Shown here in pieces: positions 53,774 through 62,108 of a stretch of DNA of 64,000 bases. Origin of the DNA: Desulfobaculum bizertense DSM 18034 (GTDB taxonomy: Bacteria > Desulfobacterota > Desulfovibrionia > Desulfovibrionales > Desulfovibrionaceae); assembly GCF_900167065.1 (NCBI RefSeq), contig NZ_FUYA01000002.1, forward strand, positions 363,853-427,852, read 5' to 3'. The stretch's first letter is position 1, and every line of letters starts with the position of its first letter. The position numbers and the translations under genes are program-made. The notes beneath the pieces were generated by a model. That model was not told the DNA's origin, did not search any database, and saw only the letters and a list, made by a program, of their open reading frames with translations.

Positions 53774-54151
53774 TTAATCAGCGATTGTGAAATTCCAGCA
53801 CCGGAAATTGTATCCAGGCATGAGGCGAATCAACGTCTTAACCTGATTGAGTTCAAAACCTTCTTTCCTCAGCATGGACTGGTAGTCCAAGAACGCTTTG
53901 ATTCCTCCCTCACCCAAGACCGAAAAGCTCTTGAGGCCAAAGTCTGATTCAAGAAGGAATTCATAGCTCAGCGCATATCCATTTTCAGCCTGAGTCGTCG
54001 TAATGGGAAGCTCCTTCGTTTCAACAACTCTCCCGTTTTCAAAACGAAGTTCTTTAACGTGAATAAGGCTCATGACACCCTCAAGGGAAGAACCAAGGCA
54101 GTTTGAACCATTCCAAAACTCATCTTTCTTTGCAAAAAGTCGAATACCCAC
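53774..54151 (-). CDS. Protein of unknown function, phage/satellite-type neighbourhood
   Basis: The 125-residue product is soluble, with no recognised domain. It contains SSLEGVMSLIHVKELRFENG, GYALSYEFLLESDFGLKSF and a C-terminal LIRLMPGYNFRCWNFTIAD. The start is a GTG at 54151 with GGAG before it. It lies downstream of the inovirus-Gp2-like gene, separated by a hairpin at 54174-54204, and could share its transcript. A role in element replication or packaging is possible from the neighbour only. Confidence 0.6.
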   Translation of the reverse strand: MGIRLFAKKDEFWNGSNCLGSSLEGVMSLIHVKELRFENGRVVETKELPITTTQAENGYALSYEFLLESDFGLKSFSVLGEGGIKAFLDYQSMLRKEGFELNQVKTLIRLMPGYNFRCWNFTIAD

Positions 54152-54170
54152 GATAATCTCCTAAAGTAAA

Positions 54171-54204
54171 AGGAAAGGCCCTTAAGGTTGAATCCCTAGG
54201 GCCT
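54171..54204 (-). terminator. Hairpin between the Gp2-like gene and the 125-residue protein gene
   Basis: AAGGCCCT and AGGGCCTT form an 8-bp stem around a 15-base loop. On the minus strand it is followed by TTCCTTTT, so it may partly terminate the Gp2-like transcript. Confidence 0.65.
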
Positions 54205-54278
54205 TGTGATGTGTGAGAAATGATCCCGTATCTTTTCTCTTATACTGTGAGTTCTCTCGTATATTTTTTTATTGTTCC

Positions 54279-54881
54279 TCATGACCGTCTTCTTGATGTG
54301 CCAAACTCTCTGATCCTTCGAGGTGCGTTTCCTTTGGTGTTTTCTTTTGCCAAGTAACTTAATCTATAGAATACATCTCTTTTAACTTCTTCGTAGTCCT
54401 TTGCTCCTCGCCTTAGCATATACGAGCATGAACCCTTTTTACCTGTTCGCCATTTGTTGCAGTAGGATATGAGTCCTTTCGCTGAGTCTAAACCTAATGC
54501 TCGTGCCCAAAGCTCTTCAGCTTTGTTGAAAACTTTATATGGAGACTGGATAAGGTTCCCATTCAATATTAGTGCAACATGGTAGTGCTGGTGTTTTTCC
54601 CGAGACTGCTCTCTAACCCAAATGTATTTCGGATCGAGTCCCTTGCGTGACAAGTTTTTTGTCAAGTGAGCGATGAATTGAGGCATGTGCCTATCTTTGG
54701 AGTTGAGAAAGTAATTTTGTGGATATCGAACATCCATTCTCATGATGAAGACTTTACCGTGGCGCTCTTCATACTCTTCAAGGAGAGACAACATTCTTTC
54801 CAAGATATCTGATCTACACGCTTGGTCTTTATCTCGACTACCCAGTATCCTGTATTCTTTGAATTCTTCAAAGCATCTCAT
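54279..54881 (-). CDS. Inovirus Gp2-like (YagK/YfjJ-type) replication-associated protein
   Basis: The 200-residue protein resembles the YagK/YfjJ C-terminal domain family, called inovirus-type Gp2. It has FIMRMDVRYPQNYF near residue 45, then KYIWVREQSREKHQHYHVAL near 88-107, which contains a H-x-H-type motif like that of HUH replication-initiation endonucleases, and LISYCNKWRTGKKGSC. Such genes are common in integrated satellites and islands. A GGAG site precedes the ATG. A catalytic Tyr is not obvious to me. It suggests that the island, or an element within it, once replicated by a rolling-circle-like process or used inovirus-like help. Confidence 0.75.
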   Translation of the reverse strand: MRCFEEFKEYRILGSRDKDQACRSDILERMLSLLEEYEERHGKVFIMRMDVRYPQNYFLNSKDRHMPQFIAHLTKNLSRKGLDPKYIWVREQSREKHQHYHVALILNGNLIQSPYKVFNKAEELWARALGLDSAKGLISYCNKWRTGKKGSCSYMLRRGAKDYEEVKRDVFYRLSYLAKENTKGNAPRRIREFGTSRRRS

Positions 54882-55231
54882 GGATTTCTCCTTTGTTTAT
54901 GAGGTGAATTGTTTCTTAGATGATTATCTGATGAATGATATTATTTAATTGGACTATGCTGATGTAGAGTTGAAAATTCTTGTGAGACTATATGAGTAAT
55001 CTAAAGAAGATAGATTAGATATTATAATTTACCTACAGAGAGGGGATGGAAAAAGATGGAGAGATTGTTAGGTGTGAAATGGTGCTTTATGCATGATATG
55101 TGTGGTGTAGAGAATGTAGAAAAGTGTCTGAATTAACTTCTATACTATAGAGCTAAGAGATGAGTGTTTTTCAAAATATTTGAGTTATATATTACTTCTT
55201 TGAAGATGCTGGGATTTTTGCCCAGAGCTAC
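54882..55231. other. AT-rich intergenic region before the AAA+ ATPase gene
   Basis: About 350 bp with no supported gene. The sequence is strongly AT-rich with many short A and T runs and near-repeated elements such as AGATAGATTAGATATT. It lies between the Gp2-like gene (leftward) and the AAA+ gene (rightward), so it should contain both promoters. It could hold a replication origin for the Gp2-like protein, though I see no clear iterons. Confidence 0.35.
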
Positions 55232-55261
55232 GCCTCCTGACATGTGTCGGGAGGCTTTTTT
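55232..55261 (+). terminator. Terminator hairpin just before the AAA+ gene ribosome binding site
   Basis: GCCTCCTGAC and GTCGGGAGGC form a stem with one mismatch or wobble around a short loop, followed by six T. The ribosome binding site GGAG at 55271 follows directly. This placement fits an attenuator of the downstream gene, or the end of an unannotated upstream transcript. Confidence 0.8.
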
Positions 55262-55279
55262 GTCTTTAAAGGAGAGTCT

Positions 55280-56314
55280 ATGCATTCACACAAAGAACTT
55301 GAGTCGTTGGTTTCGGTCGATATGGATGCCGGAGAGGTGTTTAGTGGGAAGCGTTCTGGGACAACGGTCAAAGGCTATGCAAAAGCGACAAGCTATACGC
55401 CTGCCATTCATCCTGAGTTTATCTATCATGACGCCATGCGTGACATTGTCGTTTGGTTCATGAGTCCACCAGAACCTCTGTATGTGTTTGGCCCCACGGG
55501 GAGTGGCAAGACCAGTCTCATTCGGCAGCTTGCAGCAAAGCTTCACTATCCAGTCTTTGAAGTGACCGGCCATAGTCGGCTTGAGTTCCCGGAACTTCTG
55601 GGACACCTGAGTCTCGATAACGGGTCAATGCGTTACGAGTACGGTCCGCTTGCCCTCGCCATGAAGTATGGGGGGCTTGTGCTTATCAATGAGTTGGATT
55701 TGCTTGATCCGGCAACGGCTGCAGGACTGAATAGCGTGCTTGATGGGAGTCCGTTGTGCATTTCAGACAACGGCGGTGAAATGATCATCCCGCATCCCAT
55801 GTTTCGATTTGTTGCAACGGCAAATACCAACGGTGGGGCAGATGAGACTGGTTTGTACCAGGGAACCTTGCGACAAAATATCGCGTTTATGGATCGATTT
55901 TGGCTTTGCGAATTGGGCTACCCGCCAGCGGATGCGGAGCTGTCACTGTTACAAAAAGTTGCACCCCGGCTTCCGGAAACAATTCGGTCCGCGATGGTGG
56001 ATTTTGCAGGTGAAGTCCGGAAGCTGTTTATGGGGAACGGTGAAAATTCAGAGCACAGCATCGAACTGACATTCTCAACGCGAGCGCTGATTCGCTGGGC
56101 AGAACTCACTGTGAAGTTTCAGCCCTTGGCTCGACAGGGAATTCAGCCCGTGAGCTATGCTTTGTATAAATTTATATCTTTTTTGGGGATAATGAGTCGT
56201 ACTTATTCTGTATTTTTGAGTGTCGAGAAGTCGCTATCTTTGGGGTGGAGTAAGAGCCCTAGGCCGCCCCTGACAAGGGGGCCTTCGAATTCTTTGATTT
56301 TGTTGGCCAGATAG
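55280..56314 (+). CDS. MoxR/CbbQ/CobS-type AAA+ ATPase with a disrupted C-terminus
   Basis: The AAA+ domain of the AAA_5 (dynein-related) type is intact: Walker A VFGPTGSGKTSLIRQL near residue 70, Walker B LVLINELDLLDPATAAGLN near 137, and sensor FRFVATANTNGGAD near 178. The start at 55280 follows GGAG. After ARQGIQPVSYAL near residue 293, where homologues continue with a conserved terminal helix, the sequence changes abruptly to AT-rich DNA. A tail (KFISFLGIMSRTY and on) that does not look like the family follows. The 3' end therefore seems to have been replaced by recombination, and the protein may be non-functional. Relatives often work with a vWA-domain partner, which is absent here. Confidence 0.75.
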   Translation: MHSHKELESLVSVDMDAGEVFSGKRSGTTVKGYAKATSYTPAIHPEFIYHDAMRDIVVWFMSPPEPLYVFGPTGSGKTSLIRQLAAKLHYPVFEVTGHSRLEFPELLGHLSLDNGSMRYEYGPLALAMKYGGLVLINELDLLDPATAAGLNSVLDGSPLCISDNGGEMIIPHPMFRFVATANTNGGADETGLYQGTLRQNIAFMDRFWLCELGYPPADAELSLLQKVAPRLPETIRSAMVDFAGEVRKLFMGNGENSEHSIELTFSTRALIRWAELTVKFQPLARQGIQPVSYALYKFISFLGIMSRTYSVFLSVEKSLSLGWSKSPRPPLTRGPSNSLILLAR

Positions 56315-56639
56315 ATTGATGGTGAGATGTATATTGTTGAACTCTCAAAAGAGCCTTCAGGTTCCTTGAATTCAATTTTTTCAGAAAGATATGGCATACA
56401 AAATGTTTTGGCGCCTAATTTTATAGTCCTGACAGGGGATGTGCATTACCTCTTTGGAAATATAAAAACAATTTGATTTTAAATAAAAACTTATCGACCA
56501 AAATTGGTAGGAAAGGCATTTGAGGGCGTGTCGAAAGGGATGGTGAAGGCGATGACCTTTTACGTAACAGTACACAGATGAGGGTGCAGAAATTCACGTT
56601 ACGTCACGATTAAAGTGGGGGTAAAATGGGGGGAGAATG
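56315..56639. other. Intergenic region between the truncated AAA+ gene and attR
   Basis: About 325 bp without a supported gene. The first part is AT-rich, and no terminator is evident after the AAA+ frame. The last 26 bases hold the right-end copy of the G-rich integrase arm-type site (56614-56638), adjoining the 98-bp repeat. Confidence 0.4.
56614..56638 (+). promoter_or_regulatory. Candidate integrase arm-type site, right end
   Basis: The sequence matches 8117-8141 at 23 of 25 positions in the same orientation, with G to T and G to A changes. It adjoins attR and lies about 95-120 bp inside the probable crossover point, similar to the left site. Confidence 0.6.
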
Positions 56640-56767
<128 letters not shown>

Positions 56768-56897
56768 GTGTTGCGAAGAGGTGTTTAAACCAACCCGTAG
56801 TGCTGGTCAAGCGAAATGTTTTAAGAAATAGATATTTTCTCGCCTCTCTGATTTTGAGTGTGCGACTTTTTATTTCAAAGCGCAAGGCTTCTTGCGG

Positions 56898-57524
56898 TTA
56901 CGGTGTGTCATTTTCGAAGTGCAGGGTAGCCGGGGAGACTGGCGCAGCGGATATTTTTGCAAACGTTGCGGGTGTTCCGAGCAGTGGCGCGAGGTCGTGA
57001 GTGACAACGAAGGCCGCGCCTCCCCGCGCGCAGCATTGCGCCAGTTCGTTTTTGATTTCCGTGTGCCAGCGTTCATTCAGGAATGCGAACGGTTCGTCGA
57101 GAAAGAGCATATCTGCCTCGGCCGAAAACGCACGGGCGAGGTTGAGCCTTCTGCGCATTCCGCCGCTCATTTCTGGGGGGAGAGCTTTGGGCGGAAGCTC
57201 AAAGCGGGCGAGAGCCTGGTCGGCCTGCTGCTGACGTTTTTGGAGTGAAAAGCGTCCACTTAACGCAAACAGAAGATTATCACGAGCTGAAAGCCATGGA
57301 ACAAGAGCGTCATCCTGAAACGCTACAGCTCGCGTCTTTCCCGCATGTAGAACTCGTCCTGAGTTCGGAGCACTTACCCCAGCCGCAAGCTCAAGAAGGC
57401 TCGTCTTTCCGATGCCAGACGGTCCATGCAGAACAAAAAGTTCTCCAGAATGGATGTGCAGTGAAAGGTCGTCCACAACGCATGTGTCCGCATAGCTGAG
57501 GCTAACAGATTCAAGCTTAATCAT
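56898..57524 (-). CDS. ABC transporter ATP-binding protein, NitT/TauT type
   Basis: This is the ATPase subunit of an importer encoded with the permease and binding protein directly upstream. The 208-residue protein has Walker A HGPSGIGKTSLLEL near residue 37, the Q loop AVAFQDDALVPWLSARDNL, the signature MSGGMRRRLNLARAF and Walker B MLFLDEPFAFL. It begins inside the end of the permease gene (8-base overlap). It is the last gene of the operon and the first chromosomal gene right of the tRNA. The substrate cannot be read from this subunit. Confidence 0.9.
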   Translation of the reverse strand: MIKLESVSLSYADTCVVDDLSLHIHSGELFVLHGPSGIGKTSLLELAAGVSAPNSGRVLHAGKTRAVAFQDDALVPWLSARDNLLFALSGRFSLQKRQQQADQALARFELPPKALPPEMSGGMRRRLNLARAFSAEADMLFLDEPFAFLNERWHTEIKNELAQCCARGGAAFVVTHDLAPLLGTPATFAKISAAPVSPATLHFENDTP

Positions 57525-58323
57525 TGTGCTGGTCTCGTGTGCGTGAGGTATACTTTTGTGCCCAGCTCCGAAGCTGGCTCACTGGTCCAAGCTCTACACA
57601 GGCTCCCAAAAAGATGAGGACCAGTGTCCATGCAAAAAGCTCTTCCATGTCGAGCATGCGATAGGCCCAAAACATTTTGGCACCAATCCCCGTGCCTGCT
57701 CCAAGAAATTCCGCGACAGCAACAGCTTTCCAGCCCGCTGTCAGGGCATGGGATAGTCCTGAGACGAGATGGGGAAAGGTTCCAGGGATGATGAGCTGGA
57801 CAAGCTGGCGGTGCTTGGGGATTGCATAGACCTTGGCCATGGCAAGAAGACGGCGGTCCAAAGAAAGCCGCCCCTGCGTAACTGTAATGAAGAGGGGTGG
57901 GAAAAGAGCCGCAAAAAGCACTCCCACAGGTATGATGGTCCCTGTGCCCGCCCAGACCATAAGGAGGGTAAGCCACACCACAGGCGGACAGGACTGGATT
58001 GTGGAAATAAACGGAGAGCTGAAACGCAATATATGTGGAGAGGCACCAGCAGCAAGCCCAAGAAGAAGCGCTGCACCAGTGGCAAGCCCAAGTCCAAGCG
58101 CAAGACGCCATGCTGTAATAAGCAGGGTCTCCCAAAAGTCAGGCAGAACAGAAAGTGCTGTGAGGTGCTGGAAAACTGTTAATGGTCCCGGCACAAGAAG
58201 TTCGCCAGCCAACTGGGAGGCAAGCGTCCACCCTGCGAGAAGCACAAAAAGAGCGCAAAGCCGAGGAAGGCTTTTGTGCATGATTTGGCTTCGTGAGCTT
58301 AAAATGGAAGAAGGCTGTGCCAT
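57517..58323 (-). CDS. ABC transporter permease, NitT/TauT type
   Basis: The 268-residue inner-membrane protein has about six hydrophobic segments and the permease signature region (AMAKVYAIPKHRQLVQLIIPGTFPH), which contacts the ATPase. The end AWTLVLIFLGACVELGPVSQL is also typical of SsuC/TauC-like permeases. The start ATG lies three bases after the binding-protein stop; a later ATG at about 58281 is an alternative. It works with the proteins encoded at 58327 and 56898. Confidence 0.9.
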   Translation of the reverse strand: MAQPSSILSSRSQIMHKSLPRLCALFVLLAGWTLASQLAGELLVPGPLTVFQHLTALSVLPDFWETLLITAWRLALGLGLATGAALLLGLAAGASPHILRFSSPFISTIQSCPPVVWLTLLMVWAGTGTIIPVGVLFAALFPPLFITVTQGRLSLDRRLLAMAKVYAIPKHRQLVQLIIPGTFPHLVSGLSHALTAGWKAVAVAEFLGAGTGIGAKMFWAYRMLDMEELFAWTLVLIFLGACVELGPVSQLRSWAQKYTSRTRDQHND

Positions 58324-58326
58324 GCG

Positions 58327-59325
58327 TTAGTTTTCCACAGGTGGGTAAAAAAAGGATGAAGGAAGAGCCGGGAGCTGCATACCCCGAGCCGTCAAGCGTT
58401 CCAGATCCTCGATGTCAGTACGAGCCGCCTGGCCACTCTTTGCCCGTAGAATGTCACGTGAAAGCGATGCCGCAATGATTTTGGGAGAAACAAAGCGCCC
58501 AAATTCTTTGGGGAGCGCCGTCAGTGCCTTTTCTGGGGTGGGCTGGAGCTTGGCTGTAGATTTATCAACAATGTGTAAAATCCGAGCCGCAATGCGAGGG
58601 TGCTTTGCCATGCTTGCGGTGTTCATGGCGAGGCCAGCCCACGGAAGGAATGGCTCTTTGCCCGTTGCAGAGGCGTACAGCTCTTCGACGCTCCCAACGA
58701 CGTGGAGCTGTGGAGCCTTGAGTAAAAGCACGGTGACCAGTGGCTCAGGTAAAAGGTAAAGCTGTTCCGGGTGCTTGATGGCATCAAGCGCAAGCGCTCG
58801 CCCTGGGTGTGGTGTGTAGCTGAACGCAGGCAGGCTTTCTGTACTCTGAGCAAGGCTTTGGAGAACTGGGACCGCAGGGGAATCAGGAGGAGCAGAGTGC
58901 ACGCGTGTTTTGGCCGGGAGTTTCTGGAGGTCAGTCAGCGTTCTGAGTGAGCTGTTGCCAGACAGAAAAAAGAATTTTCGCCAGCCTGTGACGGCGAGCA
59001 GGGAAACAGGCGCGCCCCGTCGTGCAGCCTGTGAGAATGCGTCAACGTGACCGAGCCACAGGTCTCCCTTTCCGGCGAGAACAAGCCCGCGGAGATGATT
59101 CATGTCTTTCCACTGTTTGATGTGGATGGTGCAAAGGTCGTCAAGTTCCCCTTTGGAAATCCCATACCAGAGTGCGAGCTGTGGTGTGGTGGCCTGCCCG
59201 TTGGTATAGAACGTGATTTCTGGAAGTTCTGTGGACCAGCTTTGCTGTGGGGAGGAGAACAAGAAGAAAATCCCCAGCGCAAAGACCATGAGAATACTGT
59301 GAGTGCGTGCACCAGCACTAAACAT
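58327..59325 (-). CDS. ABC transporter periplasmic binding protein, NitT/TauT (NMT1-like) type
   Basis: I start it at 59325 (MFSAGARTHS), with GGAG seven bases upstream; the longer frame begins with TTG. The 332-residue product has an N-terminal signal peptide (ILMVFALGIFFLFSS with a likely cleavage after QSWS). A periplasmic-binding fold follows: ITFYTNGQATTPQLALWYGI, then GKGDLWLGHVDAFSQAARRG and KFFFLSGNSSLRTLTDL. It should deliver a small ligand to the permease. A hairpin with a T run lies between the TonB-receptor gene and this start. The ligand is unknown; the TonB-receptor and ModE-type neighbours leave metal-chelate or oxyanion uptake open. Confidence 0.85.
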   Translation of the reverse strand: MFSAGARTHSILMVFALGIFFLFSSPQQSWSTELPEITFYTNGQATTPQLALWYGISKGELDDLCTIHIKQWKDMNHLRGLVLAGKGDLWLGHVDAFSQAARRGAPVSLLAVTGWRKFFFLSGNSSLRTLTDLQKLPAKTRVHSAPPDSPAVPVLQSLAQSTESLPAFSYTPHPGRALALDAIKHPEQLYLLPEPLVTVLLLKAPQLHVVGSVEELYASATGKEPFLPWAGLAMNTASMAKHPRIAARILHIVDKSTAKLQPTPEKALTALPKEFGRFVSPKIIAASLSRDILRAKSGQAARTDIEDLERLTARGMQLPALPSSFFYPPVEN

Positions 59326-59334
59326 GCAAAGCTC

Positions 59335-59362
59335 CAAAAAATGGGGCCGCTCTAGGCGGCCC
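59335..59362 (-). terminator. Hairpin and T run between the TonB-receptor gene and the ABC operon
   Basis: On the minus strand GGGCCGC and GCGGCCC pair around five bases and are followed by CATTTTTTGG. It directly precedes the ribosome binding site of the binding-protein gene, so it probably lowers but does not abolish read-through from the receptor gene. Confidence 0.8.
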
Positions 59363-59373
59363 GTTTATCGTCG

Positions 59374-61383
59374 TTAGAAAGAAACCGCGTACGTCACTGC
59401 GGCGCAGAAGCCGGGTTCTTCCAGCTCCATTCCGCGTGAATTGGCCAGATAATTTTCATATCGGGTGTCCAGAATGTTGTTCAGCACAAGGCTGACACTA
59501 TGCTGGAGCTTCCACAAGTCAAAGTCATAGCCTGCAGCGGCGTTAACAAGCATGTAACCGTCAACGGTTTCCATCCCTTCCGGGACGTCGCTTTGTCCTG
59601 CAGCCCATGGTGTTTCAACCCGTGCCCAGAATCCAGTGCTATGATCGTAGCGCAGGCCGAGGAGTCCATTTAATGGAGCAATGTTTCGCAGAGCTTCATC
59701 TTCGTTGCGGTCCTCGCCATGTGTTGCAGCCAGAGTCGCATATGTGGACCAGCCTGGAGCAAAGAACCATTTGGCTTCCAGCTCAGCACCATAAATCTGT
59801 GCTTCACCCACGTTTTCCATCTGGAACACATTGGGGTCTGCTGTTGCTCCTTCGGTAATATACTCCGAAACAAGGTTGTGGAACAGCGAACCGGAAAGGC
59901 GAAGGTTGCCGGTGTTGTAGTGAAGACCGTACTCAAGGAAAAAGGACTGTTCAGGATCAAGATCGGGGTTGCCCTTGATTGTGGCAGAGCCGAGTTTGAT
60001 GTTTTTGAAGCGGTCCATGATGTCGGGTACACGGTAACTCGTTGCTGCAATGAAGGTCTGAGACCAGTTTTCGGCAAAGTCCCAGGTCAGGCCTGCATGG
60101 GCATTCCAGCCCCAGTCGTTGCTCTGGCCTTCTTCATACTGAGGCGTTTCGTGGTTTTTCATGTTGACGCGGTCAAGCCGTGCGCCAAGGTTCAGTGTCC
60201 ACGCCTCATTGAGCTTCCAGTTGTCTTCTGCGTAGAGACCAAGGGAAAGCTGTGTGGTGTTGGGCGTAGGCTGGTCTTCAAGAATATGGCCGTTTCGGAG
60301 GTACTTGCTGCGCCATGAGCGCATGTGCCACTTCCACGCGTCAAACCCAGAGACGAGCTGATGCTCGCCAAGCTGCCAGCGCCCCTGAATCTTGCCTCCT
60401 ACGGTTTCGTGGCTGGCGTTCGGGGTGATTTTGAGGACTGGCGGCATGGGGTTGTCGATGCGGACACGGCGGTCGTTCAGGCTATAGTATAGGCTGGCGA
60501 GCAGCTCTTTCAGCGCACCGTTTTTGGGTGTCCATGTGGTATCCAGACTAACAAGGGAGCTCCCAATGCGGGGATACGTCACCGGAGCATTGGCAGGCAT
60601 GGACTTGGAGCCACCGGGGATGCCAATATCGTTGCCCTCCAGAACCATTGCCTGAAATTCTGTTGTCAGTTCGTCTGTCCAGCGGAATGCGCCATTGATG
60701 CGCCCCTGAATGTCTTCGAACTGGCTGTTTTCCATGAGGTTCTCGCCACCGTAATAGCTCATGTGGTCGCGGGTGCCGCCGGAAAGCTGGAGCCAAAAGC
60801 GCTCAGCATTATAGTTTGCGCGCCCGTAGCTGTCTGTTCCTTCCGGGTTGGAGGACCAGGTGCCACTGAGTTCGCCGTGCATTTCAGGCGTGCTGGAAAA
60901 GTGGCCCTTTTTCGTGATGATGTTGATGACACCACCTGTTGAGCCTGTTCCGTACAGGGCGCTGATGGGGCCTTTGATGACCTCAATGCGTTCAATATCA
61001 GAGGGATTAATGAACCCCATCTGGGCGTTGATGTCGGTTGCTGTGTTGATGCGTTTGCCGTCAATCAGAAAAACAACGGATGTTCCGCGCATCCCGCGAA
61101 TGTTGACGTCTTGTCCCCACGGGGACTCACCTGTTTTGCTTACACCCGGAATGCGGGACAGGGCATCGGCAATGCTTGCCTTTGGAGAGAGGGCTATTTC
61201 CTCTTTGTCAACAACCCCAACTCCACCGGGAGTCTGGCTGAGTGTTGACTCTACCCCTCGGGCAGAGACGACAACAGGATCAAGGGCGTATGTTGTTCCT
61301 TGGTCTTGTGCTGCAAAGGCAGATGTGCTCAAACCACAAAAGAGGGTGGCACACAGGCAGAGACGTGAAAAGTGTGAAAACAT
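59374..61383 (-). CDS. TonB-dependent outer-membrane receptor
   Basis: The 669-residue protein begins with a signal peptide (LCATLFCGLSTSAFAAQ), then a TonB-box-like DPVVVSARG. A plug domain follows with TPGGVGVVDKEEI, NIRGMRGTSVVFLIDGKRIN and IERIEVIKGPISALYGTGST. A 22-strand-type barrel ends with FCAAVTYAVSF, with terminal Phe. Such receptors import metal chelates, cobalamin or other scarce ligands with energy from TonB. It is the first gene of the leftward transport cluster and follows a 374-bp leader region. No Fur-box is obvious to me. The ABC genes downstream probably handle the same ligand. Confidence 0.93.
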   Translation of the reverse strand: MFSHFSRLCLCATLFCGLSTSAFAAQDQGTTYALDPVVVSARGVESTLSQTPGGVGVVDKEEIALSPKASIADALSRIPGVSKTGESPWGQDVNIRGMRGTSVVFLIDGKRINTATDINAQMGFINPSDIERIEVIKGPISALYGTGSTGGVINIITKKGHFSSTPEMHGELSGTWSSNPEGTDSYGRANYNAERFWLQLSGGTRDHMSYYGGENLMENSQFEDIQGRINGAFRWTDELTTEFQAMVLEGNDIGIPGGSKSMPANAPVTYPRIGSSLVSLDTTWTPKNGALKELLASLYYSLNDRRVRIDNPMPPVLKITPNASHETVGGKIQGRWQLGEHQLVSGFDAWKWHMRSWRSKYLRNGHILEDQPTPNTTQLSLGLYAEDNWKLNEAWTLNLGARLDRVNMKNHETPQYEEGQSNDWGWNAHAGLTWDFAENWSQTFIAATSYRVPDIMDRFKNIKLGSATIKGNPDLDPEQSFFLEYGLHYNTGNLRLSGSLFHNLVSEYITEGATADPNVFQMENVGEAQIYGAELEAKWFFAPGWSTYATLAATHGEDRNEDEALRNIAPLNGLLGLRYDHSTGFWARVETPWAAGQSDVPEGMETVDGYMLVNAAAGYDFDLWKLQHSVSLVLNNILDTRYENYLANSRGMELEEPGFCAAVTYAVSF

Positions 61384-61757
61384 AAAAAATCCTTGAAATG
61401 TTGAACCCTGTACGGAAGCTTTGGGAGGAGGAAAGCCACCCGGTCAGAAACGCTTCTGTCCGGTCTCTATGTTTTGTCCATGGCGAACAGCAGAGATGCT
61501 CTCTGCGTGATATGCCTTGGTGCAGAGTGGATTTCCTGCTCAAAAAGATGGCGTGCAGAGTCGTATAAAAGCGACGGAAACGGAAAATAATGAGAATTCA
61601 TCGCCTTTACAAGGGAATTTCAAGGAATTTTGAATATACCGAAGCATGCTGCTCGGTGTTTTGCGTCAGAGGCTCGGATATATGCCCCTGACTGGATGAA
61701 GGCATGTCTTTGTGGTAGGAGCAGGAGAATTTTAAAAACGAAAGTGGGAGTACTGTT
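61384..61757. promoter_or_regulatory. Divergent promoter and leader region of the TonB-receptor and ModE-type genes
   Basis: This 374-bp gap has a structured half on the receptor side. A perfect hairpin GCAGAGA/TCTCTGC lies at 61490-61506. A GC-rich part near 61421-61475 has CAGAA/TTCTG flanked by two copies of GACCGG (minus strand). This is long and structured enough for a leader RNA or riboswitch, but I could not match it to cobalamin or molybdenum-cofactor consensus. The half next to the regulator gene is AT-rich with ATAATGAGAATT and GGATATATGCC elements that could be operator sites. Confidence 0.5.
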
Positions 61758-62108
61758 GTGGGATTACCACCATTAAAAGTAAAGTTAAAAGTCTGGCTTG
61801 AGACCGGGGGCGAAATGGCATTCGGTCTCGGAAGTGCTTCGCTTTTGAAAGAAATTGATCAGAATGGATCTCTTGCTGCGGCTGCCCGTGAGCTTGGAAT
61901 GTCATATCGTGCCGCATGGGGACGAATTAAGGATATTGAAGCTGCGCTTGGCGAAAAGCTGCTGGAGAAGAAGGGCGGCAACAAGTCTGGCTACAGGCTG
62001 TCTCCCCTTGGGCGAAAGATGCTTGTTGCCTATACCGAGTGGGAAGAGCAGGTCCATGCTGCGGCCCTTCGACTGGCACGGGAAAAGTTCCCGGTGCCCG
62101 TGGACTAG
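61758..62108 (+). CDS. ModE-type winged-helix transcriptional regulator (no ligand domain)
   Basis: The 116-residue product matches the N-terminal DNA-binding domain of ModE: FGLGSASLLKEIDQNGSLAA, then MSYRAAWGRIKDIEAALG and GYRLSPLGRKML. The molybdate-binding C-terminal MOP domains of full-length ModE are absent, as in many single-domain relatives. Those often control molybdate or tungstate genes. It is divergent from the TonB-receptor gene and convergent with the ABC ATPase gene, with which it overlaps by four bases at CTAG. It probably regulates one or both. The start codon is a GTG with weak context. Confidence 0.85.
   Translation: MGLPPLKVKLKVWLETGGEMAFGLGSASLLKEIDQNGSLAAAARELGMSYRAAWGRIKDIEAALGEKLLEKKGGNKSGYRLSPLGRKMLVAYTEWEEQVHAAALRLAREKFPVPVD

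Noticed and set aside
61384-61757. A cobalamin or molybdenum-cofactor riboswitch before the TonB-receptor gene
   Set aside because: The leader is structured, but I could not find the conserved boxes of either class in the right order on the minus strand.
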